From the NCBI GenBank assembly GCA_933822405.4, contig CAKOGP040001903.1, positions 151,085-215,084 on the forward strand: 64,000 nt of DNA, written 5' to 3'. The notes below the pieces were generated by a model that saw nothing but the letters and a program-made list of their open reading frames with translations, had not been told where the DNA came from and searched no databases. Below are positions 28,301 to 37,964 of the stretch, in pieces. Numbering within the stretch: position 1 is the first letter of the stretch; every line of letters begins with the position of its first letter. Position numbers and translations under genes: made by a program. The DNA comes from Cylindrotheca closterium (taxonomy: Eukaryota > Bacillariophyta > Bacillariophyceae > Bacillariales > Bacillariaceae).

Positions 28301-30146
28301 CAGGTCTTGTTACAGTTTGTTCCTTTGTCCAATGCTTTCTCCTCTTCTCCCGCCATTGTCGTCTTGTAGCTTTGGCAAAACAACAGGCAGTGCATCTTGG
28401 AATATCAGCATTGGCCAACCTTCGTGGAATGATATTTTGCTTTGCCATGCTTTGCAGTTTCGCAAAAGAGATGTGACCCATTTGGTGGTGTAGCCGTAGT
28501 AGTTGCTGGCTATCTGTTGTTGGTTGTTTCTCCTCCTCCTCGGCTATCACCGCCGGTTTGGGTGCACCATCTGTAGTTGGTCCATCCAAGTCAAAAGCTG
28601 CTTCGCGAGCTTGAGTTTGAGGGGCCTTGGCCTTGTGGTTCGGACGGCGAAATTTGGTAGTCAGTCGGGACCAAAAGGTAGTGGCTGTAGTTGGAGGGGG
28701 GTCTGGTGGAAGAACATCATCATCATCGTCGTCGTCTTCTTCGTTATCACTGACAACACCGGCTGGAGAGATAATAATCGGCTCCTCCTCACTCTTGTCA
28801 TAGTCGAAATTGCATTCTTGACAAAAGAGGTCAAATCGTTTGAAGCCAGGTGCCAAATAGAAGGTGGCAACATTGTCGGTGCGACCAAGGGGTACATCCA
28901 AAGAATACTTCTTTCGATCCCAAAATAGAACACACTTGTCAAAAGTGGTTGTCTCACCAATTCCATATTGTGTGATTGATGATACCCCCCTTCCAAGCTG
29001 CGACTTAGCCCAATGTTGGGGACTGAGAAGTCGACAGTTTCCTTTGGGGACATAGTAAGAGTTGGGAATTCGAAATCGATGCAATCGCCCATCATTGTCC
29101 TGCCATTTCCACACAATGGTGCCTTGATAGACATTCATGACACGTTCTCCACCAAAACCTTTGATAGATCGGTTAACCTTTACCAAAGGACCAACAAAGT
29201 CTTTAATTCTGTGAGAGATGCAAGCACTCGCGCGATTATCAATACCAACTTGGCAAGAGTCAGTATCAAATGATGCACGATTGGAATAAATCCGTTCTCC
29301 TTCAGAATTGGTACTTTCATGAATGTGCAATGGAGATTCAACTGCAGTCATAGCCATGATCTTGCGCTTGAAATGATTGTATCTCCGTTTGCGTTTCTTC
29401 ACTTTAGCAGTTTGGCGATCCAACCAGCTTGACCTAGTGATTTGATCAGTACTGTCTTGCAATGAATTCGCCACTGCAATCATTCTTCGAATTTCAAATC
29501 GGATTTCCTTTGGAGTCCATAGTCCCATGGCAAAAGTCCAGCGAATCACCACGTTAAAAACATAGTAATCCAAATCCACGATATAATTCCACATAAAACG
29601 CCTGATTTTGCGTGCACGATTCCATCGTTTGCGTTTGGGCACGTATTCAGGGAAAGTAGCATTTTTGATTGTTTTGATTGGGCCAAGGATCACACTCAGG
29701 TACGTGATGAAATATAGGAGCATAAAACATCCTAAGTAGCTTATTTTGCCACAAAGGAATTTCCAGATTCCGTTCACATTGATACCGTTGAGTGCATCCC
29801 AGCACCATCATTCAGAGTAGTATCCACCAACCAAATCGTCAATAGCCTCTTTGGCAACAATGGCTGGTTCCTTTTCATCATCGTGTTTTGGTTTGGACTT
29901 GCAATTCTTTGGGAGATGGACACGCCAGACACCACCACAGTTTCCACCTGTCTCCTTGCAACAATAATGCCATTGTTTGTTGTTCCAAGATCGAGGCTTG
30001 TTTAGTTCGGTTTTGGGAGGTGGCTTGGACATCCAGTCAGGTTTTTCCTTCATTTGTTTCTTTCCTTTTCCTTTTTCGAACTTCACCTTTTTCTTGGGTG
30101 AACCATTATCAGCACCAAGTTCTTTTCTCTTGCGTTGTCTTGGCTG
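25338..30146 (-). CDS. Copia zinc-knuckle + Pol polyprotein frame with one in-frame TGA (29808-29810)
   Basis: The frame opens after a TAG at 30147-30149, +1 relative to gag. It first encodes a Lys-rich linker (KRKELGADNGSPKKKVKF) and a Cys/His cluster (HYCCKETGGNCGG...HLPKNC), then meets TGA at 29808-29810 and continues open for 1490 codons to 25338. There is no nearby ATG after the TGA. Pol domains in order: a hydrophobic segment near CFMLLYFITYLSVIL; a protease-like site VGIDNRASACIS where DTG/DSG is usual; a GAG-pre-integrase HHCC zinc motif (LHHQMGH, CTACC); the integrase D,D,E (SVDQL, HADNG, NGLAERR); RT with YTDD; RNase H with VDADFAG and STESEY. All domains look intact, so the frame breaks may be recoding signals, recent mutations or sequence errors. 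Confidence 0.85.
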
Positions 30147-31296
30147 CTAGCTTATCCGAGAGCTTGTTCAGGCGCGTTTGCATAGCGAGTATTTCCTCTT
30201 GGGCAGCTGAAGGTGCTTCCCATGTCTTCGTCGTCACCATGATGCGGTACTTCTTCTCAGCGAGACTCATAAGTGTACGGGAATCGATCGCTTTCGTTCC
30301 CATATCATGATCGGTTTGAAGATCGCCAATGTACTTGACAAAGTTCTCGTCTTTGCAAGCATTGTAGGCCCTGAACAGATAGGTCAAAAGATCCAAAGTC
30401 TTCTCACCACGCGCATGAAGTGCCATCAACAGCATCTTGACATGATTATTGAACCGATTGATGTCATGGTCCACAGTTGGGATAAATGCATCCAGCGTTG
30501 AAAGCTGCTCACGAATCATACCAGTAGTCGCGTTTGAATCCAAGTATGCCTCACGGATAAATGTTTTGAGCAAGCATAGACCGGAAGGAAGCTTGTTCGG
30601 TCCAAGTTGAAAGTCTTCCCAGTGAATGTTGAGCTTAGATTTTGCATCGCGAGTAAGCGAATTCATGATGCATTCATAGAGCATTCTGTCATCTTGACTC
30701 TTGCGGTTTCCACTGTCCCAATAGGTGCGCTCATAACGTTGGATTCGTGGCAATGAAACTGACCCATAGCTATGTAGCAAGTTGACAGGTTGTCTTCCTG
30801 GTGTTAGTACCCAGAAGAGCCCACCAGTGTCGTTCCATCCAAAGTTATTTCCTCGATGTTCCAAAGCCTTCATGATTTGAAGGAATTGGTCTGAAGTACA
30901 GTCGAAGCCTTCGTCGTCAAGCTTTGATGTTGCCTTGTTGAAGATGCTCTTATCTGACTTCTTTTCATAGCGAAGGATCCTACCCATACTAGCCAATCCT
31001 GGTGTTAGAGATCCAGGTGCTTCACCATCGGTTTCCTCCTTCTCGTCATCAGTATCTTCTTCGTTGCTATCATCATCTCCGCTGTCATCTGGATCCTCAT
31101 TCTCGTCAGGATCATCACCATCATCAGGATCATCTTGTGGATCCTGGTCTTCATCGGCGTCTCCTCGTTCTCCAAGATCGGAGTCGTTCTCTTGGACTTC
31201 TTCTTCGGCTCTGAAGGAGTCCTGTGCTTCATCATCACTTGAAGCATATCGTTGAGGTCTCCAACGACGACGAGCTTGACGTCTGGTTCTAGCCAT
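30109..31296 (-). CDS. Copia Gag protein, 395 aa
   Basis: The frame starts 51 bases inside the 5' LTR. The N-terminus is basic (MARTRRQARRRWRPQRY), followed by a very acidic Asp/Glu-rich stretch of about 65 residues, then a helical capsid-like region (YWDSGNRKSQDDRMLYECIM, LTRDAKSKLN, then a conserved-looking LKTFIREAYLDSNATTG and HALKMLLMALHARG-type helices). This matches the UBN2/Copia Gag style. The frame ends at TGA before any zinc knuckle. The knuckle is encoded in the +1 frame just downstream, which overlaps the last 38 bases of this ORF. Confidence 0.85.
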   Translation of the reverse strand: MARTRRQARRRWRPQRYASSDDEAQDSFRAEEEVQENDSDLGERGDADEDQDPQDDPDDGDDPDENEDPDDSGDDDSNEEDTDDEKEETDGEAPGSLTPGLASMGRILRYEKKSDKSIFNKATSKLDDEGFDCTSDQFLQIMKALEHRGNNFGWNDTGGLFWVLTPGRQPVNLLHSYGSVSLPRIQRYERTYWDSGNRKSQDDRMLYECIMNSLTRDAKSKLNIHWEDFQLGPNKLPSGLCLLKTFIREAYLDSNATTGMIREQLSTLDAFIPTVDHDINRFNNHVKMLLMALHARGEKTLDLLTYLFRAYNACKDENFVKYIGDLQTDHDMGTKAIDSRTLMSLAEKKYRIMVTTKTWEAPSAAQEEILAMQTRLNKLSDKLAAKTTQEKRTWC

Positions 31297-31346
31297 CTTG
31301 AATCAGTTGAAAGAAAAGTTAAATCGTTCTTTGCGCAGAGGGAGCG

Positions 31347-31789
31347 TGTAAAAAAAACTCAATCGATATGACTCAATAAAAGTTTTGGGGCAATAAACGA
31401 TTGTGATTGTAATGTATTGATTGATTAAGATTAGTTGAGATTGATATCAAGTTTCTTTTAGATTGGATTGAATTGAATTTGTCGTTGTTTGTTGTTGTGA
31501 GCTCTGATCTGATGAAATCTCTCAGATCGGCTCTAGTCGTACAGTAGCATTCTGATCTTGCTTGATCATGCAATGACCTTCATTCAAGATCAGTTACTTA
31601 TATTCTGGCATACATCCAAGATCAATCATATGGCAATCCAAGATAATCATAAGCCTCCTTGCTGACATCGGACTTCTCAATTTAGAATTCGTTATCCCGG
31701 TCAGTGTATTTCCAATGACCGTTGAGTCCACGGAGTCGATTCATGATTCAACCATTCATGATTTGGTTCAAATACCGTATATCTGTACA
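31347..31789 (-). repeat. 5' LTR of the Copia element (443 bp)
   Basis: This is the upstream LTR relative to gag/pol, which read on the minus strand. It is the same length and sequence as the LTR at 24862-25304. TCCTGG follows it at 31790-31795. Confidence 0.95.
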
Positions 31790-31794
31790 TCCTG

Positions 31795-33116
31795 GCAGCA
31801 ACATTTAATTCCATGGGACATCGCGGAGAAACGATCGTTCTGCAGTAGCGTCTTTGCATCCATACTTGCAGTTACTGAATACAGGCTCAAGGATGGTTCG
31901 ATGATGACTCTTCTCGTTGGGGTCACTTTTGCTCAGACTTACATTTGCAAAATAACGCTACACAATAGTCAACTTGCTATTCCTATTGCTATTGGAACTG
32001 GTCATTGAAGTCTTCGTTACCTTCCTCCCAACAGTGATGTGTTCCAAAATATGGTGGAAAGAGGTCTTGACCTGAATAAAAAATAAGTGAATGAGAAGAA
32101 ATTTTCGCAGCATGGCATGGGTGAACGGCACAACAATCTATAGCAATCAGATCTATCTTACCGCACTCATAGCAGAAATGGGTCCCGCATGTTGGGCACT
32201 TCATATATGAAAGGAACCTTCGATTCGTTCCACACCATTCAAGCAATTGGGACAGCATTGTCCATTTTCCAAAATCCATTGCAAGGCTACTCCATCATGT
32301 TGTCTGGAAATTGCATGGATATTTACATTCGCAATTCTTCTTTTGTTCTGGCGTTGCTCGAATGTATCGTCGACAAAACTTGATCGTCGTTTGAAATTCA
32401 CAAACTTCTCGGTGATCCTGCCGGGTGACACCTTGCTTGATGCGCTTGAGGCATGGTTCACACCAACTCTTGTCGCAGCAATCGCAAAAGACAAAGGTAT
32501 TCTTGGCATCTTTGGATCGTTTGCGCATACATACGTCTTCTTTTTCATAGTCTTGGTTCTGGATCATTTTAGTAGTTTCCTCGACACAATAAGCTTTGGA
32601 TAAGCATCTGTCTAGAGAGTATCAAATGGGATACTGCAAATCTCGTTGCCATCGTTGGATTTGCTTGTATTCTTGTGATGTAATATGACACTGAACCGTT
32701 TGATCAATGAATATTTCGGACCGACACTTGTCAATGGGACACAAAAAGGGATTGGTCCTATACCCGGCCAGTTCGGTTACTTTGACTCTAAGGTAGATTG
32801 GAAAGCAATCTTGGCAAAAGAAATGGCCGCAGGATGGCAAAGTGACACCCTTGTCGCAACGCGTTGTATCGAAGCAAAATGGGACATTTCGTCACGTACA
32901 GCTTTTGCCACGACAAAATCAATGCTTGTTTGGCACAGTGGAGAACATCCTTATATGCGGTTGTCCGCTGATTCGAGTTATTTTACTAATAATTCGCAGG
33001 TTTGGTTCTTTCTTGATCATTTTGGTCGTGCTAAATGCATACCGTCAAATACGGACACGTATTTAGTGAAAAAAACTCAACAATGCTGTCACTGAAATGT
33101 CGCAGGCATTCAAACT
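31795..33116 (-). repeat. Degraded segmental duplicate of the 17.9-20.4 kb RBR region
   Basis: The left end matches 17924 onward (GCAGCAACATTTAATT, GGGACATCGCGGAGAAA). The middle matches the 3' half of the RBR gene at high identity. After about 32960 similarity stops, then 33063-33116 matches 20319-20378 (CTGTCACTGAAATGTCGCAG). So the copy lost roughly 1.2 kb covering the N-terminal half of the gene. It starts immediately after the Copia target duplication. Confidence 0.85.
31989..32955 (-). pseudogene. RBR E3 ligase pseudogene (C-terminal part)
   Basis: This is a partial copy of the gene at 18208-19979, keeping RING1 from CPICFD onward, the IBR, RING2 and even the last intron with GTAAGA/TTCAG sites and a final exon ending FNDQFQ. 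Disabling changes against the intact copy: one extra A in GAAGCAAAATGG (about 32876); Cys to TGA after DLQYPI (about 32622); a 14-base deletion after CKYPC that shifts the frame; and an inserted AT near 32206. The 5' half is missing. No function as an E3 ligase is possible, and an RNA-level role is untested. Confidence 0.9.
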
Positions 33117-35153
33117 GCAAAATGTGGAAGGGCGATATATGCCCGGATTTTCATGTGTCAAAATCCGACGCCCCGGTCAAAAACAGCCACGTGTAAACGA
33201 TAGTACTGCAGTACTGTAGTGACCGGCGGAAACGTATATACCCCCATATACGGTAACGTCTGTACGTCCTCTCACTGCATAAACATACTTTATCGTGGGT
33301 AGAAGTCACTGGATATCGTTTGATGTTTCATCCCAAGACAATAAAATAATGCAGTGTATTTCACTCCAAGAACGCTGATGAGAGGAGCCATACACGGGAG
33401 GCACCCAGCCAGCTCAGGGACGTACAGCCTCTGGAAGAATCACGATGCCTCAATCGATACCAGCTATTGTGCACGGTGACAGGACCTTGGGGCACATCCT
33501 CTTCGACTCCTTTTCGAGCTACATCAAGGCAAGAGGAAGAAGAAGTTCTTCCCAAAATAGGCGATGATTCTGGCAAGGGCCTACATGGCACATCCTTCAA
33601 CGCCCTGCCCCGGCAATGAGACGGCGATGAAAATTATCCTTCCAGTATGGTGAATGAGATGAAGTAACAATGCCCAGGCATATCTTGGAAAGACCTAAAA
33701 TAGTTTGATAGAAATCATGATGATTGTGATGTTTTTCTATTTTTCGTTGTTTGGGCGTGAAGTAGTGCACGAGGCCCTCCATTGGTTGACATGTAGGATT
33801 CCAAAATACACCAAGACGGCTGTCGACCCGATACTTCAAGGAGAGAATACGCCGGCTAGAAGGGGGGAAATGGATATTTTGGTTATCGTCCTCGAGGTTG
33901 CTTCTATAGGAAGGGCCGACATGGATAATTAAAAACTGCTAGTTGCGTTTATAGTAAACGGTTTACAATCAATTAATATGCTACATTATAATATAGAGTC
34001 CTTCGGCTATGAAGTCATTCATTCTAGGAGCAACAAAACTCGAACAACGGTATGATTGCCGCTCCAGCACATCCCTGCTTATTGTCGAATTCTGGATTTA
34101 TGATCAGAAGCTTTCTTTCACATCTCTTCTGGGTATCTCTGCTGGATCCAATGGGTCATGGTAAACGGCGAGATGTCAAACATTCATCGGTTTGACAACA
34201 TACCCGCAATCTAGACCAACAGCAATAAGCGCCTGCTGCAGTGATCTTCTCAGCAGAAACGATAGACATCGAATCAAATTACCGATAACCCCATGGACCA
34301 GCCAGCGCAGAACAATGTTGATTGTTGATTCAGGTGATGAAGAAGTGGTGTCGAATCTGGAAGATATGCCATCCAGTATGTTCTTCACAAAAGAGCGCCA
34401 ACATAATACTCCTTGCGGTCCTTTGTCCTCATTATGGCGCCAGATTACAATGAACTGGTTGCTCTGTAGTGCCCAGGATGCGGAGACCTCGTCCAGATAC
34501 GTCCAGTGGCTGATTGATATGTGTGACAATAACACAAGAGGATTCATTCCAGCCATATCAAACGCCACCAAGAGTGGGCAAATGTGAATGTGCTGGAAGC
34601 AAAGGTGAATCGGTGGCACTTGAAGGATCGGGAGCGCACCGTTGCAAGTCTATTAGAGGGTGGTTTGACGAAAGCGATGCCGATGTCACCAGTCCAACCC
34701 GTACAGGTTTTGCAGGAGCCATGTTTGAGAAAATTCCACACGAAGTCCGAGATGTTGCCATCTAAAACTTACATTTACATCAGTTAATTAAGGAACGTGT
34801 ATTTTCCAATATTCTCAACCAGGCCAGTATTCTGGTCTACGCGAAAACGGTACGATTTCTACGTGCCAAAATTGAGCCTGAATTGAAATCGCATCGTATA
34901 TCAAGGGACCCGGAGAGGTATATACTTTTCCGCAAGCCTTTGTGGGAACAACATTTTTACATAGGAATCATATGGTGTTGGAAAGTATATGATATCGATA
35001 TACGTTTCGTGCGGAAATGCGCGAAAATGATATACTTTTCAGTAAGTCTGTACTGTATTTAGTCCAGTGACGACTTGGCAGGCTGACAAGATGTCTGCTC
35101 AGAAATCTGTATTTTTCACCCTTTCCGTGATCATTTCGCAGCAATATATTGCA
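33117..35153. other. 2 kb intergenic region, possible gene remnant at 34.2-34.8 kb
   Basis: No complete gene is supported. Overlapping ORFs on opposite strands occupy 34176-34619 and 34192-34587, plus a further plus-strand ORF at 34514-34765. The plus-strand peptides (PLSSLWRQITMNWLLC, YVQWLIDMCDNNTRGF) have protein-like composition but no recognised domain, and no single frame covers them. They may be a decayed exon. Confidence 0.35.
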
Positions 35154-37637
35154 ATGACAGAGCATGAAAAGGAAGCATCATCATCAGGAAGACACAGCAA
35201 GTCGCGATCCTCCCGAAGATCTTCGAGTAGACGATCGAAAACAACAAGAGAAGCAGATGAAGAAGATTCCTTAAGTACTACTCATCGATCCGATTCAAAA
35301 TCTTCAAAGAAGAAAGACACTGGTGCAGATGATCGTAGTAGAAAGAAGCGAGGCACTACTACAAGGGCATCCGAACCTGGCGCAATTCCTGAGAAGGCAA
35401 CCAGCAGTTCTGGCAATCGTAGTAGAAAGAAGGAACGAGGCACTACTAACAAGGCATCCACACCTGGTGCTATTCCTGAAAACGCAACCAGCAGTTCTGG
35501 TAGTCGTAGTAGGAATAAGGAACGAAACGGCCGTGGCAAAGCTTCCAACAAGCCTGGTGCTATTCCTGAAACTGAAAACGACGGCAGTATCGCTGTTGGT
35601 GATCGGAAAAAGGAGAGAAAGAGGTCCAACCGATCTTCGAATGCACCACCACCAGGAGCTACCACGGAAGATCGGATGAGCCATCGCGAGAGAAGAAAAG
35701 AAGAAAGGGCTGCTAGTGCCTCCAACCATCAATCGCCGACACCTACTGCGAAAGCTGACGCTACGGATGCTGATACTTTATTCGAAGCAACAGCTGTGGA
35801 TGCCAACTCGGAAAATCAAGAAGTTGTCGAGCAAATGAGACGGGAGTTTGAGCAAACGGAGAAGAAGCGTCAACAAGAAATTGATGCGCTCAACCAGCGA
35901 CTTGAAGCAGAGCGAGAAGCAAAAGAAAAAGCAAAAAAGAAGGAAAGAAAACGGATTATTATTGGTGTGGCTTGTTGCATTATTGTTCTCGTCGCCGTCG
36001 GAGTTAGTGCCTTCTTTGCTCTGAACAAGGATGGAGCGACCATAACGCAGATATTCGTAACTCAGCTGTACGATCCACCCAGTGAAGCAGAGTGTCGCGC
36101 TGTCACCAGGAATGATACCATAGCTGGACAAGAAGCAGACTTGGAAGAAAAAGTTCTTGACATGGCCTTTGATGTGACTGTAGATTCGGGTTGCGAGATT
36201 ACTACTCCGCAAGTGCAAATTCTCTTGGAGGCTATTCAAGAAAAGCTTCTTCCACCCTTGGCTGGCTGCAACAACGAGATTACCAGTCGTCGTGAGTTGG
36301 TAGCTGAGAACGAACAGCCCGAACTTGCCATTGGGGAGAATCGCTTTGTGATTTTGAATGCATTTGTCACGGGTCAGCTCGATCCGGACGTGGTCTGTGG
36401 TAAAATTCAAGATGATTCGAACCTGTTCCATCGAATCTCAACGAATTTGGTTCTCACTTTGAAAGGACCTGTCGAGCGGTCGGATCTTGTCCTTCTGACC
36501 TTTGATCAAGTCGATGAGTTATTGAACAAAGGAGGACGAGTTGATGATAATTTGAAGGAACCGTTTGGTTTGGACGAGTCATTCTCCAAAGTAGAATTGG
36601 TCAAAATCGAAGACCCATATGTATCCTCAGCGGCTCCATCAATCTCTTCATCATCAGAAGTCACATCCGCGCCATCAATGAGACCTACTTTGGCTCCCGT
36701 GGTTGGCCCAACACCATCGCCAACTGCAAGAATCCAAACACCACAGCCATCAATGAGACCGACCTTGGCTCCCGTGGTTGGCCCAACACCACCTCCAACT
36801 ATAAGCCCAACGGCTGTGCCATCTGATCCTCCAAGTCTACGTCCTTCCATCAGCACCTCTTCAGCACCGACACTGGCTCCAGCGGTCGGTCCAACTCTTT
36901 CACCCTCGAGTGCACCGTCAACAGTGCCATCAAGATTACCAAGTTTCTCGCCTTCAGCCCTCGCAAGTGAAGGTCCATCTGCCAATCCATCAATTGGGCC
37001 AAGCATTGCACCATCTGCCAATCCATCAATCGAACCAAGTATGGCTCCATCGTCCAAGCCATCAATCAAACCAAGTATGGTCGCATCTGCCACTCCATCG
37101 ACGAAACCGAGCATGGTTCCATCTGTTGCCCCATCAATGAGCCCTTCGCAAACGCCTACAGTAGCATTCACACCACAATGCTTTCAAAGCAGAAGTGAAC
37201 TGACTACCGAAGTCGACAAATGGTTTGGCACTGCATTGCAAAAGACAGCAGTAGAGAACACCTATGGTCCAATTGGAGATTGGTGTTTTGATTCAGGTGT
37301 GACCAATATGTATCGACTCTTCTACCAGCGTTCCACTTTCAATGAAGATATTTCGAACTGGGATGTTTCTTCTGTAACAGATATGTTTGAAATGTTCGCT
37401 TCCGCATCATCCTTCAATCAAGACTTGTCATCCTGGGATGTTTCTTCTGTGACAGAGATGGGTTTCATGTTCCATCAAGCATCATCCTTCGATCAGAATC
37501 TCTGTCCGTGGGGCTTGCGCCTGCCGGGCAATGCTTATTTTGGATCCATGTTTTCTGGCGCCACCAGCTGCCCTACACAATTCGTTCCCAACCTCTCTGC
37601 GAATCCGCGAGGTCCATTTTGTTACCAGTGTCTATAA
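35154..37637 (+). CDS. Type II membrane protein with Pro/Ser-rich stalk and DUF285 repeats, 827 aa
   Basis: An upstream in-frame ATG at 35067 exists, but MTEHEKEASS at 35154 is the more likely start because it begins the charged region. Residues 1-230 are very basic and Ser-rich, with three copies of a PGAIPExATSSSG(N/S)RSR(K/N)KER-like repeat. A Gln/Glu/Lys coiled coil follows (EQMRREFEQTEKKRQQEI), then one membrane helix (IIIGVACCIIVLVAVGVSAF). The outer part has a small domain with paired Cys, a long PSxxPS stalk (SMRPTLAPVVGPTP, then NPSIGPSIAP-type repeats) and a C-terminal DUF285 (BspA-like) module with DISNWDVSSVTDM and DLSSWDVSSVTEM. Such proteins are typical of diatom cell surfaces. 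An adhesive or wall-linked role is inference. Confidence 0.8.
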   Translation: MTEHEKEASSSGRHSKSRSSRRSSSRRSKTTREADEEDSLSTTHRSDSKSSKKKDTGADDRSRKKRGTTTRASEPGAIPEKATSSSGNRSRKKERGTTNKASTPGAIPENATSSSGSRSRNKERNGRGKASNKPGAIPETENDGSIAVGDRKKERKRSNRSSNAPPPGATTEDRMSHRERRKEERAASASNHQSPTPTAKADATDADTLFEATAVDANSENQEVVEQMRREFEQTEKKRQQEIDALNQRLEAEREAKEKAKKKERKRIIIGVACCIIVLVAVGVSAFFALNKDGATITQIFVTQLYDPPSEAECRAVTRNDTIAGQEADLEEKVLDMAFDVTVDSGCEITTPQVQILLEAIQEKLLPPLAGCNNEITSRRELVAENEQPELAIGENRFVILNAFVTGQLDPDVVCGKIQDDSNLFHRISTNLVLTLKGPVERSDLVLLTFDQVDELLNKGGRVDDNLKEPFGLDESFSKVELVKIEDPYVSSAAPSISSSSEVTSAPSMRPTLAPVVGPTPSPTARIQTPQPSMRPTLAPVVGPTPPPTISPTAVPSDPPSLRPSISTSSAPTLAPAVGPTLSPSSAPSTVPSRLPSFSPSALASEGPSANPSIGPSIAPSANPSIEPSMAPSSKPSIKPSMVASATPSTKPSMVPSVAPSMSPSQTPTVAFTPQCFQSRSELTTEVDKWFGTALQKTAVENTYGPIGDWCFDSGVTNMYRLFYQRSTFNEDISNWDVSSVTDMFEMFASASSFNQDLSSWDVSSVTEMGFMFHQASSFDQNLCPWGLRLPGNAYFGSMFSGATSCPTQFVPNLSANPRGPFCYQCL

Positions 37638-37964
37638 ATGGTAAAATATCTAACCCAACATTCACAGAAGAGTCACAGAGAAAATTGTGGATGTCTATAG
37701 ATGAGGTGCACTTCAAAGTGCTTACGTGGACCTTTTGACTAAGGCCTAGTTCTGTAGCCAACCGAAGGAGCTTCTACAGTCCCAATACCTTGGGCCTGTT
37801 CTATGGGCCGTTTCACTCTTCCCCTCTATGATCAAAGCTTGTCGTATGATCATAGTATTATCATATCATTCCGTATCAAAGTGTAGTCACAAAGGCGCCC
37901 TTACATCCACAGTTCATACGAGAGGTGGTTCTTGACGCAACAGGCGATTCAAACTCATCGCTTG
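37638..37964. other. Short intergenic stretch before the Gypsy relic
   Basis: No gene is seen. It may include the residual end of the Gypsy element, but no LTR was recognised. Confidence 0.4.

Larger units (their letters stand above)
24862..31789 (-). mobile_element. Complete Ty1/Copia-type LTR retrotransposon, 6.9 kb
   Basis: The element has two 443-base LTRs that look identical by eye, each starting TGTAAAAA and ending TCTGTACA on the plus strand. They are flanked by a six-base direct repeat TCCTGG (24856-24861 and 31790-31795). Genes read on the minus strand: gag (31296 to 30109), then a zinc-knuckle and pol frame. The domain order protease, integrase, reverse transcriptase, RNase H is that of Copia. 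A polypurine tract (GCAAAAGAGGGAG on the minus strand) abuts the 3' LTR at 25305-25317. The primer-binding site next to the 5' LTR does not start with the usual TGG. Matching LTRs indicate recent insertion. Confidence 0.95.

Noticed and set aside
34176..34619. 147-codon minus-strand ORF
   Set aside because: The opposite strand has an equally long ORF and neither shows a domain, so strand and coding cannot be decided.
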